A stretch of DNA of 38,747 bases from JBPEWY01 sp052032225 (GTDB lineage: Bacteria > Bacteroidota > Bacteroidia > Flavobacteriales > Flavobacteriaceae): the NCBI GenBank assembly GCA_052032225.1, contig JBPEWY010000049.1:1-38747 (forward strand), read 5' to 3'. The notes beneath the pieces were generated by a model that was not told the DNA's origin, did not search any database, and saw only the letters and a program-made list of their open reading frames with translations. Every line of letters starts with the position of its first letter. Position 1 is the first letter of the stretch. The position numbers and the translations under genes are program-made. Positions 17,621 to 25,791 of the stretch are shown here, in pieces.

Positions 17621-17644
17621 TGTACTAAAGATTTAATATATACC

Positions 17645-18757
17645 ATGAAAAAAATTTTAAACGTATGCGTTGCAATTTTACTTCTAGCAACTGCATGTAA
17701 CAAACCAAAAGAAAACCAATACATTGTTACTGCCAAAATAGATGGCGTAAATAATGGTACAAACGTATACTTAAAAAAAGTATCATTTAGTGCTCCAATT
17801 CAAGAAGTAGATACCACTCAAGTACAAGATGGTTCATTTACTTTTACGGGAGAAAGTACAGAGCCTCAAATGCATTTTATATTTATTGATGGCGTTAAAG
17901 GAAACGTTCCTGTAATACTTGAAGAAGGAAACATTACTTTAGAGCTTTACAAGGATAGCCTGAATGCATCTAAAATTTCAGGAACACCCTCTAATGATTC
18001 GTTTACCAAATTTTTAGAAGGAACAAAAGCTATAAACAAAAAGTTGGTATCGCTCAGAGAAGATTTATTTAAAGCACAGCGAGAGAATGATACTACTACT
18101 ATGAGCTCATTAAGAGACGAGTTTTTTGAAATTCAAGAAGAAGGAAAAAACTACGAGCTAAATTTTGCCGAAAACAACCCTGATAGCTATGTAACATTGA
18201 TGCTTATACATAGATACCTTTTAAACAAAGCACATAGCACAAACAAAGTAAAAGAGTTATACGATAATTTACCGGAAGCGTTAAAAAACTCAGAAGAAGG
18301 GAAAGAAGTAGCCAAATTATTAACCGATGCCTTAAAAGTTGAAGTTGGTAGTAAAGCTCCTAATTTTTCTGCACCAAACCCAGAAGGTAAAACCATTGCT
18401 TTAAATGATGTTAAAGGAAAGGTTACAATAATAGATTTTTGGGCTGCTTGGTGCAAACCTTGTAGAGCAGAAAATCCTAATGTTGTTAAAGTTTACAATA
18501 AATATCACGAAAAAGGATTAGAAATTATTGGTGTTTCTTTAGATAAAAATAAAGAAGACTGGGAAAAAGCAATTGCAGATGACGGCTTACCTTGGCATCA
18601 TGTATCTAACCTAAAACACTGGAACGAGCCTGTTGCCCGAATGTATAATGTTAATGCCATACCTGCTACATTTATTTTAAATGAAGAAGGTGTTATTGTA
18701 GCAAAAGATCTCCGTGGTGATGCGCTTGAAGAGAAAATAGCCGAATTATTAAATTAA
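17645..18757 (+). CDS. thioredoxin-fold lipoprotein with DUF4369 domain (TlpA/ResA-like)
   Basis: Predicted periplasm-facing lipoprotein of 370 residues. A lipoprotein signal ends in LATAC with acylated C18. A DUF4369 domain follows (about 25-125), then a helical spacer with charged repeats (about 130-230) and a C-terminal AhpC/TSA-thioredoxin domain. The active site is WCKPC with C270 and C273, and a cis-proline lies in the NAIPATF segment. It probably reduces disulfides in cell-envelope proteins, as TlpA/ResA types do. The start is the ATG at 17645, because the earlier in-frame TTG overlaps the promoter. It is bounded by a terminator on each side, so it is monocistronic. Confidence 0.93.
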   Translation: MKKILNVCVAILLLATACNKPKENQYIVTAKIDGVNNGTNVYLKKVSFSAPIQEVDTTQVQDGSFTFTGESTEPQMHFIFIDGVKGNVPVILEEGNITLELYKDSLNASKISGTPSNDSFTKFLEGTKAINKKLVSLREDLFKAQRENDTTTMSSLRDEFFEIQEEGKNYELNFAENNPDSYVTLMLIHRYLLNKAHSTNKVKELYDNLPEALKNSEEGKEVAKLLTDALKVEVGSKAPNFSAPNPEGKTIALNDVKGKVTIIDFWAAWCKPCRAENPNVVKVYNKYHEKGLEIIGVSLDKNKEDWEKAIADDGLPWHHVSNLKHWNEPVARMYNVNAIPATFILNEEGVIVAKDLRGDALEEKIAELLN

Positions 18758-18775
18758 TAATCAAGAAATAGCATC

Positions 18776-18804
18776 AAAAAGCCCTCAAAATTGAGGGCTT
18801 TTTT
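18776..18804 (+). terminator. intrinsic terminator between convergent genes
   Basis: GCCCTCA (18781-18787) pairs with TGAGGGC (18792-18798) around a 4-base loop. An A-tract on the left and a T-tract on the right make it usable from both directions, serving the lipoprotein gene and the SIMPL gene that ends at 18821. Confidence 0.88.
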
Positions 18805-18820
18805 CTTTTTCTTTTTTTTG

Positions 18821-19504
18821 CTACTTCAGCTCAAATACTACATAAACTCGAGCTTTAATTTCTATATCGCCGGCTGCAATTGTTTGTATTTCTTCTGCAG
18901 CATCCATAGCCATAGCTTTAACTTCATAAGAACGCACAGGCATTGGTGCACTATAACCACTCTCGCTTATTGTAATAGCTTTACCTGTTTGTTGCCCTAA
19001 AGCTTGCGCATATGCTACTGCTTTTTCTTTTGCGTTGAGGATAGCCTTAATACGAGCTTGGCTTTTTACTTCTTCTAAATTAGATGCTTTAAACTGTACT
19101 CCATCTATTCTGTTAATACCCGAATTTAATAATCCTTGCATTAATGCTTCATATTTACTTAAATCTCGTAACGTGATTTTTAGTGATTGGGAAGCCGTAT
19201 AATGATACTTTTTTTTCTGGTAATCAAATCTCTTATTCAAATTAACACGTTCAGAAAAAACATCTTTATCTTTTATTTTATGCTTTTTAATAATCTTAAA
19301 TACAGTATTTATAACTGCATCATTATTAGCTTTAACAGACTGTGGGTCGTTACCGTTATGCTCTACACTTACTCGTATTAAAGCATAATCCGGGGTTACA
19401 AACAATGTGCTTTCTCCGGTTACAGAAACGGTAGATAAAAATTCTTTTTGCTGGGCATTAATACCTAAACTAATGCAAAAGAGTACTATAAATAATTTTT
19501 TCAT
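18821..19504 (-). CDS. SIMPL domain-containing protein (DUF541)
   Basis: Exported protein of 227 residues. A Sec signal peptide (MKKLFIVLFCISLGINA, cut before QQ) is followed by a SIMPL/DUF541 domain. Features typical of the family are the opening VTGESTLFVTPDYALIRVSVEH region near residue 28, the central GVQFKASNLEEVKSQARIKA stretch (in parts near 140) and the closing EIKARVYVVFEL strand. Relatives occur in the periplasm or outer envelope, and their function is poorly defined. The start is the ATG at 19504; the longer reading frame begins upstream without signal-peptide character. It lies 40 bases after the rhomboid gene on the same strand and may share its transcript. Confidence 0.87.
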   Translation of the reverse strand: MKKLFIVLFCISLGINAQQKEFLSTVSVTGESTLFVTPDYALIRVSVEHNGNDPQSVKANNDAVINTVFKIIKKHKIKDKDVFSERVNLNKRFDYQKKKYHYTASQSLKITLRDLSKYEALMQGLLNSGINRIDGVQFKASNLEEVKSQARIKAILNAKEKAVAYAQALGQQTGKAITISESGYSAPMPVRSYEVKAMAMDAAEEIQTIAAGDIEIKARVYVVFELK

Positions 19505-19544
19505 GAGATTAATTTTAATTACACTAAACAAGGGTTATGCCATT

Positions 19545-20195
19545 TTAAGATATTTTGCCCATTTTTTCTAAAACAAACAAAATTATAATCGGTATGGCTA
19601 ACAAGACCACCATTAATGTATGGTTTACTAAAAGACTGGGCATAAACAGTAGTGTACACAAATACCCGCCAACAGCACCACCAAAATGAGCCGTATGACC
19701 AATATTACCTATTCTGCTTTTCATACCGTAAATAGAATACAGCAAATAACCAATACCAAAAATATAGGCCGGAATAGGAATTGGGATGAAGAAAAAATAC
19801 AGACTCATATCGGGTCTGAGTAAAATTGCAGCATAAATTATTCCGGTTACAGCGCCACTTGCTCCTACTGCACTGTAATGATATTCGTCTTTATGAAAAA
19901 ACAAAGCAAAAAGACTACCAACTATAAGACTTACAAAGTAAATTAACAAGAATTTAGTTGTACCAAAAAAGGCAATTACTACTGTAGCAAAAAAGTACAG
20001 TGTAATCATGTTAAACAATAAATGTGTAATATCTACGTGTAAAAACCCCGAAGTGAAAATTCTAAATCGTTCGCCTCTTTTAATAGCTCCTATCTGAAAC
20101 TTATAGCGTTCAAAAAAAGTAAAATCGTTAAAACCTTTAAAAGAAATTACTGCATTAGCAATAATTAAAACCAGCGTGGCTATACTTAAATTCAT
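19545..20195 (-). CDS. rhomboid-family intramembrane serine protease
   Basis: Six-helix membrane protein of 216 residues that cleaves transmembrane segments of other proteins inside the lipid bilayer. The catalytic dyad is visible: S113 in GASG (111-114) and H170 in AHFGGAVGG. The HLLFNM motif in TM2 gives the oxyanion-side H58 and N62. All signature residues are present, so it should be active. The substrate is unknown. Its promoter box is one half of an 18-bp palindrome shared with the divergent acyltransferase gene. The SIMPL gene follows 40 bases downstream. Confidence 0.92.
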   Translation of the reverse strand: MNLSIATLVLIIANAVISFKGFNDFTFFERYKFQIGAIKRGERFRIFTSGFLHVDITHLLFNMITLYFFATVVIAFFGTTKFLLIYFVSLIVGSLFALFFHKDEYHYSAVGASGAVTGIIYAAILLRPDMSLYFFFIPIPIPAYIFGIGYLLYSIYGMKSRIGNIGHTAHFGGAVGGYLCTLLFMPSLLVNHTLMVVLLAIPIIILFVLEKMGKIS

Positions 20196-20218
20196 TTAGG
20201 GTTTGTTTAGGTGTGCAT

Positions 20219-20226
20219 CAAATATA
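20219..20226 (-). promoter_or_regulatory. TAnnTTTG -7 box for the rhomboid gene
   Basis: The minus strand reads TATATTTG, ending 23 bases before the ATG at 20195. It is the left arm of the 18-bp palindrome 20219-20236. Confidence 0.6.
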
Positions 20227-20228
20227 GC

Positions 20229-20236
20229 TATATTTG
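20229..20236 (+). promoter_or_regulatory. TAnnTTTG -7 box for the acyltransferase gene
   Basis: TATATTTG on the plus strand lies 16 bases before the ATG at 20253. It is the right arm of the palindrome, separated from the opposite -7 box by only GC. Confidence 0.6.
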
Positions 20237-20252
20237 CCCAAAAATTTGCTTC

Positions 20253-21137
20253 ATGCAGTTATTGGTTTTTATACTTGTATATCCGCTATTATGGCTGGTT
20301 TCTATTTTACCGTTTAGATTGCTTTATGCATTATCAGATGCTATTTACATCTTGTTATATTACTTAATTGGATATCGAAAAAAAGTTGTTAGAGGAAACT
20401 TACAATTAGCCTTTCCGGAGAAATCGCTATCAGAAATTAAGCAAATAGAAAAAAAGTTCTACAAGCACATGTGTGATTTGTTTTTAGAGATGATTAAATC
20501 TTTAACTATCTCTAAAACAGAAATGATTAAACGTTTTTCTTTTACCAACTTAGAGGTTATAAAAAACTTTGAAAAACAAAAACGTAATCTAATTTTAGTT
20601 TGTGGGCATTATGCAAGTTACGAATGGATGATGTCTTTGGGCTACCATATAAATCATAAAGGGTATGGCGTATATATGCCAATTGCCAACAAGTATTTTG
20701 ATAGGTTGGTGAAAAAAATCAGAACCCGACACGGAGCTTATTTAATTGCTAAAAAAGATGCAACAAAAACCATTAGAAAACATAAAGAAGACAATGTTCT
20801 GGCTTTATATGGTTTGGCAAGTGACCAATCACCTCAACTTCAAAGAGCTCGCTACTGGAGAACATTTATGGGCGTTAAAGTTCCTGTTTTTTTAGGTGCA
20901 GAAAAGCTATCTAAAGAACTAGATTATCCGGTGGTTTTTATGGATATTCAGAAGATTAAGCGTGGATATTACCAAACTACATTTACTGTAATTACAGATA
21001 ACCCAAAAGCATTACCCGACTATAAAATAACCGATACCTTTACTGAGCTTTTAGAAGCACAAATAAAAGCTAAGCCAGAATATTATTTATGGACACACAA
21101 GCGCTTTAAACACAAAGACAAAGCTCCTAAAGATTAG
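20253..21137 (+). CDS. LpxL/HtrB-type lysophospholipid (lipid A) acyltransferase
   Basis: Inner-membrane acyltransferase of 294 residues, Lip_A_acyltrans family, which adds a secondary acyl chain to lipid A or a related lipid from acyl-ACP. One N-terminal membrane anchor (about residues 3-35) is followed by the cytoplasmic catalytic domain. The HX4E catalytic motif is H119/E124 (GHYASYEW), and a later DQSP segment near residue 190 matches the family pattern. The start is the ATG at 20253; the extra 14 upstream codons cover the promoter box. The 3' end overlaps the convergent glmM gene by 11 bases. Confidence 0.9.
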   Translation: MQLLVFILVYPLLWLVSILPFRLLYALSDAIYILLYYLIGYRKKVVRGNLQLAFPEKSLSEIKQIEKKFYKHMCDLFLEMIKSLTISKTEMIKRFSFTNLEVIKNFEKQKRNLILVCGHYASYEWMMSLGYHINHKGYGVYMPIANKYFDRLVKKIRTRHGAYLIAKKDATKTIRKHKEDNVLALYGLASDQSPQLQRARYWRTFMGVKVPVFLGAEKLSKELDYPVVFMDIQKIKRGYYQTTFTVITDNPKALPDYKITDTFTELLEAQIKAKPEYYLWTHKRFKHKDKAPKD

Positions 21138-22515
21138 CTATTGCCTTAATTTCTTGTATTATAGTTGCAGCTAAGTTATCTGCTTCTTGTTGTGATTTGG
21201 CTTCTGTATAAATTCTAATAATTGGTTCTGTGTTAGATTTTCTAAGGTGTACCCAACTTTCAGGAAAATCAATTTTTACGCCATCTATAGTAGATACTTT
21301 ATGGTTTGCGTAATTTTTCTCTATAGCTTTTAAAATGGCATCTACATCTAAATCTGGTGTTAGAGCAATTTTATTTTTACTCATAAAATACGCCGGATAA
21401 CCCGACTTTAATTCGCTTACAGTAACTTTTTTCTCTGCCAATAAGCTTAAAAATAATGCAACTCCCACTAAAGCATCTCGGCCGTAATGCAACTCCGGAT
21501 AAATAATTCCGCCATTACCTTCTCCTCCTATTATTGCGTTTGTTTGTTTCATTAAGGCAACAACATTTACCTCTCCCACGGCAGAAGCTTGATATGTGCC
21601 TCCGTATTGCTTGGTAACATCACTTAGCGCACGAGTAGAAGACATGTTAGAAACCGTATTTCCGGGTGTTTTGCTTAACACATAATCTGCGCAAGCAACC
21701 AATGTATATTCTTCACCAAACATCTCGCCTTTCTCATCAATAAAAGCTAATCTATCTACATCCGGATCTACAACAATTCCTAAATCTGCTTTTTCCTCTA
21801 CTACTTTATCAGACAAATCTGTTAAATGCTCCTTTAAAGGTTCAGGATTGTGCGGAAAATGCCCGTTTGGCTCACAATACAACTTAACGGTATGTATCCC
21901 TAAACGATCTAAAAGTAATGGTATAGCTATACCTCCGGTAGAATTTACACCATCAACCACCACCTTAAAATTAGCACTCTTAATGGCCTCAGTATTAACT
22001 AAAGGCAGTTTTAAAATCTCATCAATGTGTAAATCTATATAAGCATCATTTTTAGTTATTTTGCCCAAATTATCAACTTCGGCAAATGCAAAGTCTTCGT
22101 TTTTAGCAATTTCTAAAATTCGTTCTCCTTCTTTTGCATTTAAAAACTCTCCTTTTGCATTTAAAAGTTTAAGCGCATTCCACTGTTTTGGGTTATGGCT
22201 TGCCGTTAAAATAATACCGCCATCTGCATGCTCCATGGGTACAGCAACTTCTACTGTTGGAGTTGTAGACAATCCCAAATCTACAACATGAATGCCCATC
22301 CCCACGAGTGTTTGCATTACCAAGTCTTGAATCATTTTTCCAGATATTCTGGCATCTCTACCAACCACTATTCTGTAGTTGTCTTTCTGGCGTTGTTCTT
22401 TAACCCAAGTGCCATAGGCTGCAGCAAAAGTAACAGCATCTATAGGGGTTAAATTATCGCCAACGTTGCCTCCAATAGTGCCTCGAATACCGGAAATAGA
22501 TTTAATTAAAGTCAT
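21127..22515 (-). CDS. glmM: phosphoglucosamine mutase
   Basis: Alpha-D-phosphohexomutase of 462 residues. It converts glucosamine-6-phosphate to glucosamine-1-phosphate for UDP-GlcNAc and hence peptidoglycan and LPS. The catalytic phosphoserine is S106 in TASHNPKQWNALK, the metal-binding loop is DPDVDRLAF near residue 245, the sugar-binding loop is GEGNGG near residue 335, and the C-terminal phosphate-binding segment is RKSNTEPIIRIYTEA. An equal call is phosphomannomutase/phosphoglucomutase of the same family; the GEGNGG loop and flavobacterial usage favour GlmM. The start at 22515 lies 25 bases after a clear -7 box; the upstream extension covers that box. Confidence 0.85.
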   Translation of the reverse strand: MTLIKSISGIRGTIGGNVGDNLTPIDAVTFAAAYGTWVKEQRQKDNYRIVVGRDARISGKMIQDLVMQTLVGMGIHVVDLGLSTTPTVEVAVPMEHADGGIILTASHNPKQWNALKLLNAKGEFLNAKEGERILEIAKNEDFAFAEVDNLGKITKNDAYIDLHIDEILKLPLVNTEAIKSANFKVVVDGVNSTGGIAIPLLLDRLGIHTVKLYCEPNGHFPHNPEPLKEHLTDLSDKVVEEKADLGIVVDPDVDRLAFIDEKGEMFGEEYTLVACADYVLSKTPGNTVSNMSSTRALSDVTKQYGGTYQASAVGEVNVVALMKQTNAIIGGEGNGGIIYPELHYGRDALVGVALFLSLLAEKKVTVSELKSGYPAYFMSKNKIALTPDLDVDAILKAIEKNYANHKVSTIDGVKIDFPESWVHLRKSNTEPIIRIYTEAKSQQEADNLAATIIQEIKAIANL

Positions 22516-22540
22516 GGTAGATGTATTTTCTGAATTTGTG

Positions 22541-22548
22541 CAAATATA
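22541..22548 (-). promoter_or_regulatory. TAnnTTTG -7 promoter box for glmM
   Basis: The minus strand reads TATATTTG, ending 25 bases before the glmM ATG at 22515. Confidence 0.6.
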
Positions 22549-22595
22549 CAATCTCAATCCTTTTTTCTTGAGTTTGAATTTGTAAATTCGAGCTC

Positions 22596-23186
22596 ATGAA
22601 TTTTTTAGCACACATATATTTATCTAACGAAGAACCCTTGGTTAAAATAGGTAATTTTATAGCCGATGCCATCAGGGGAAATAAATATGATCATTACCCT
22701 AAAGACATTCAAAAAGGCATCTTACTGCACAGAGCTATAGATACTTTTACTGATAGTCATCCTGTTTTTAGGCAAAGTAAATATAGGCTTCAAGAAAATT
22801 ACGGTCATTATAGCGGAGTTATTGTAGATATTTTTTACGACCATTTTTTAGCTAAAAATTGGGAAAACTATGCCTCTATTCCTTTAAAAGATTATGTTGA
22901 TGATTTTTACGATTTATTAGAGCAACACTTTTCTATTTTACCCGAAGCAACGCAACGCATGCTGCCGTACATGATTGCAGATAATTGGCTGTATAATTAC
23001 AGAAAACTAAAAGGAATTGCCAAAGTGCTAAATGGCATGAATAGAAGAACCAAAAATAAGTCTAAAATGAATTTTGCTATTTTAGACCTCCAAGAACATT
23101 ATGATGATTTTGAAAAAGAATTTACTGCTTTTTTTGATGAGCTTATAACATATGCTAACCATAAATACAAATCAATATCTGTATGA
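22596..23186 (+). CDS. acpH: acyl-carrier-protein phosphodiesterase-like protein
   Basis: AcpH-family hydrolase of 196 residues, HD-like fold, which removes the 4'-phosphopantetheine arm from holo-ACP. Conserved features are NFLAHIYLS at residues 2-10, GNFIADAIRG near 19-28, the LLHRAIDTFTDSHP segment near 43-56 with metal-binding H and D residues, and IVDIFYDHFLA near 75-85. The gene is the first of four closely spaced genes (acpH-ggt-ATP-grasp-hypothetical). Its TGA overlaps the ggt ATG by 3 bases. A weak promoter-like TAAATTCG lies at 22583-22590. Confidence 0.88.
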   Translation: MNFLAHIYLSNEEPLVKIGNFIADAIRGNKYDHYPKDIQKGILLHRAIDTFTDSHPVFRQSKYRLQENYGHYSGVIVDIFYDHFLAKNWENYASIPLKDYVDDFYDLLEQHFSILPEATQRMLPYMIADNWLYNYRKLKGIAKVLNGMNRRTKNKSKMNFAILDLQEHYDDFEKEFTAFFDELITYANHKYKSISV

Positions 23187-24874
23187 TTAGAAAATTATTC
23201 TTTTCGGTTTTTATTGCCCTTTTTATCATAGCTTGTAAAACTCAACCCAAAAGAACTCCTACCGGGCTTACTACAAAACAAGCAATGGTAGTCTCTGCAA
23301 GAGAAGAGGCTTCTAAAATTGGAGTAGAAATTTTAAAAAAAGGCGGAAACGCTTTTGATGCCATGGTAGCTACAGAGCTTGCTTTGGCTGTGGCTTACCC
23401 ATATGCCGGCAATCTTGGTGGCGGTGGGTTTATGGTTTACAGAATGGCAGATGGTACAACAGGAGGTTTAGATTATAGAGAAAAAGCTCCTCTTGCAGCG
23501 CATAAAGACATGTATTTAGATAGCCTGGGGAATGTAGTACCGGGCAAAAGCACACTCGGAGCCACTGCTGTTGGTGTACCGGGTACAGTTGCCGGTGTGT
23601 TTGCTGTGCATGAAAAGTTTGGATCACTACCTTTTAATGAGCTCATAAAACCAGTAATAGAACTAGCTAAAAAAGGCGTGGTTGTAACTAAAAAACAAGA
23701 AGCCAGATTAGAAAACTATAGGCCTTTAATTAAACAAGTAAGCGGAGATAGCACACTTTTAGCTTATCCTTATAAAGCCGGAGACACCATTAAATATTTA
23801 GCACTAGCCAATACATTAGAACGCATAATGCAAAACGGCCGAGACGAATTTTATAAAGGTGAAACGGCGCATAAAATAGCAACTTTTATACAAGAAAAAG
23901 GCGGTTATATTACCCAAGAAGATTTGGCTAGATACGAAGCTAAATGGCGTGAACCTATTATTTTTAACTATAAAGACCTTACAATAATTTCTATGAGCCC
24001 CCCAAGTAGTGGTGGTGTTACATTAGCTCAAATTATGAAAATGATTGAGCCCTATCCTATTTCAGGTTACGGGCACAATAGCTTAAAAAGTATACAGTTA
24101 ATAACCGAAGCAGAACGAAGAGCATATGCAGATAGAAACTACTTTTTAGGAGATCCTGATTTTGTTGAAATTCCTCTGCAAACCCTGTTAGATGAAGATT
24201 ACCTTAAAAACAGAATGGCTTCGTTTAGTTTTAATAAAGCCACCCTTTCATCAGAAATTAGTCATGGTAGCGTAACCATTTCAGAAAGTTTAGAAACAAC
24301 TCATTATTCAATAATAGATCAATACGGCAATGCTGTATCTGCTACAACAACCATAAATGGAGCATACGGCTCTAAATTGTATTCAGATGAACTCGGATTC
24401 TTTTTTAATAATGAAATGGATGACTTTAGTGCCAAGCCCGGAGAACCCAATATGTTTGGGCTAATTGGTGCAGAAGCCAACAGTATTGCTCCAGAAAAAA
24501 GAATGCTTAGCTCTATGACGCCAACTATTGTAGAAAAAGACGGAAAATTATTTATGGTAGTTGGTACACCCGGTGGTTCTACCATTATCACATCGGTTTT
24601 ACAAACAATTCTAAATGTGTATGAATTTAATATGAGCATGCAAGAAGCTGTTAATGCTCCGAGGTTTCACCACCAATGGCTACCAGATGTAATAACATTT
24701 GAGCCCAATGCATTCTCTAAAAACCTTTTAAACAGTTTAAAAGAAAAAGGGTATAATATTAACGAAGATAGAACCCCTGTAATTGGTAAAGTTGATGCTA
24801 TTTTGGTGTATCCTGACGGTACTTTAGAAGGCGGGGCAGATAAAAGAGGAGACGATACTGCAGTTGGATTTTAA
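23183..24874 (+). CDS. ggt: gamma-glutamyltransferase, lipoprotein form
   Basis: Autoprocessed Ntn-hydrolase of 563 residues that cleaves or transfers the gamma-glutamyl group of glutathione and similar peptides in the periplasm. A lipoprotein signal ends in FIIAC (C17). The large-subunit motif GNLGGGGFMVY lies near residue 75. The processing site is before T372 in TTHYS, giving the catalytic N-terminal threonine of the small subunit. The later ATTTING and MDDFSAKPGEPNMFG segments and the GTPGGSTIITS oxyanion region are intact, so it should be active. It overlaps acpH by 3 bases and precedes an ATP-grasp ligase gene by 5 bases. Confidence 0.95.
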   Translation: MIRKLFFSVFIALFIIACKTQPKRTPTGLTTKQAMVVSAREEASKIGVEILKKGGNAFDAMVATELALAVAYPYAGNLGGGGFMVYRMADGTTGGLDYREKAPLAAHKDMYLDSLGNVVPGKSTLGATAVGVPGTVAGVFAVHEKFGSLPFNELIKPVIELAKKGVVVTKKQEARLENYRPLIKQVSGDSTLLAYPYKAGDTIKYLALANTLERIMQNGRDEFYKGETAHKIATFIQEKGGYITQEDLARYEAKWREPIIFNYKDLTIISMSPPSSGGVTLAQIMKMIEPYPISGYGHNSLKSIQLITEAERRAYADRNYFLGDPDFVEIPLQTLLDEDYLKNRMASFSFNKATLSSEISHGSVTISESLETTHYSIIDQYGNAVSATTTINGAYGSKLYSDELGFFFNNEMDDFSAKPGEPNMFGLIGAEANSIAPEKRMLSSMTPTIVEKDGKLFMVVGTPGGSTIITSVLQTILNVYEFNMSMQEAVNAPRFHHQWLPDVITFEPNAFSKNLLNSLKEKGYNINEDRTPVIGKVDAILVYPDGTLEGGADKRGDDTAVGF

Positions 24875-24879
24875 ACAAT

Positions 24880-25791
24880 ATGAAAAAACCTTTTTTTGAT
24901 GTAGTAGTGCTTACAGATAGGCGCTATGTAAATCCGGAAATTACAAGTACTTATATACAAAATGTAATTACCGAAGATTCCCTTGTTGTTAATGCTCTTA
25001 AAAAAGAAGGGTTACAAGTAACGCGTATTGCTTGGGATGATTCTGATTTTGATTGGAGTAATACACGTTTTGCACTTTTTAGAACAACTTGGGATTATTT
25101 TGATAGGTTTACTGAGTTTTCTATTTGGTTAGAAAATGTTAGTAAGCAAACAAAACTTATAAATTCAGAGCGGTTAATTAAATGGAATTTAGACAAGCAT
25201 TACCTGCAACATTTGCATAATAAAGGCGTGCCCATACCTCCTACCCTTTTTATAGAGAAAGGTGCAGCAACCACTTTACAAGCATTATGCAATAAAAAAA
25301 GATGGCAAGAAGTAATATTAAAACCTTGTGTTTCTGGAGCAGCAAGACATACTTATAAAATTAATCAAGAAAACATTTCAGAACATGAGCATATTTTTAA
25401 AACATTAGTTGCAAATGAAGCTATGATGCTTCAGCCATACCTAAAAAATGTAACCAATAAAGGAGAAATATCGTTAATGGTTTTTAACCAAACAGTTACA
25501 CACGCAATATTAAAAAAGGCAAAACCAGGCGACTTTAGAGTTCAAGATGATTTTGGCGGAACCGTTCATCCATATACTCCAACAAAAAACGAAATTGATT
25601 TGGCATTACAAGCTGTAAATGCCTGTATAGAAATGCCTGTATATGCCAGAGTAGATATCATGTTAGATAACAATAATAATTTAGTAGTTTCAGAATTAGA
25701 GCTAATAGAACCTGAGCTTTGGTTTAGAGAAAACCCTGAAGCAGCAACTATTTTAGCAAAACAAATAAGAAAACTTGTTTATGAAAATTAG
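24880..25791 (+). CDS. ATP-grasp domain protein, GshB/RimK-like
   Basis: Cytoplasmic ligase-like protein of 303 residues. An N-terminal substrate domain holds the family-typical FRTTWDYFDRFTEF segment (residues 67-80). The ATP-grasp part has K148 in VILKPCVSG, an ISLMVFN strand near residue 197 and the metal-binding acidic motif SELELIEPELWF at 271-282. I recall the RTTWDY pattern from ATP-grasp proteins close to DcsG of cycloserine synthesis, but the reaction here is unknown. It follows ggt by 5 bases, which suggests a role with a gamma-glutamyl or peptide metabolite (inference). Its 3' end overlaps the next gene by 11 bases. Confidence 0.82.
   Translation: MKKPFFDVVVLTDRRYVNPEITSTYIQNVITEDSLVVNALKKEGLQVTRIAWDDSDFDWSNTRFALFRTTWDYFDRFTEFSIWLENVSKQTKLINSERLIKWNLDKHYLQHLHNKGVPIPPTLFIEKGAATTLQALCNKKRWQEVILKPCVSGAARHTYKINQENISEHEHIFKTLVANEAMMLQPYLKNVTNKGEISLMVFNQTVTHAILKKAKPGDFRVQDDFGGTVHPYTPTKNEIDLALQAVNACIEMPVYARVDIMLDNNNNLVVSELELIEPELWFRENPEAATILAKQIRKLVYEN

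Noticed and set aside
22583..22590. TAAATTCG as promoter of acpH
   Set aside because: It is 7 of 8 to the consensus and too close to the ATG; mentioned only as weak.
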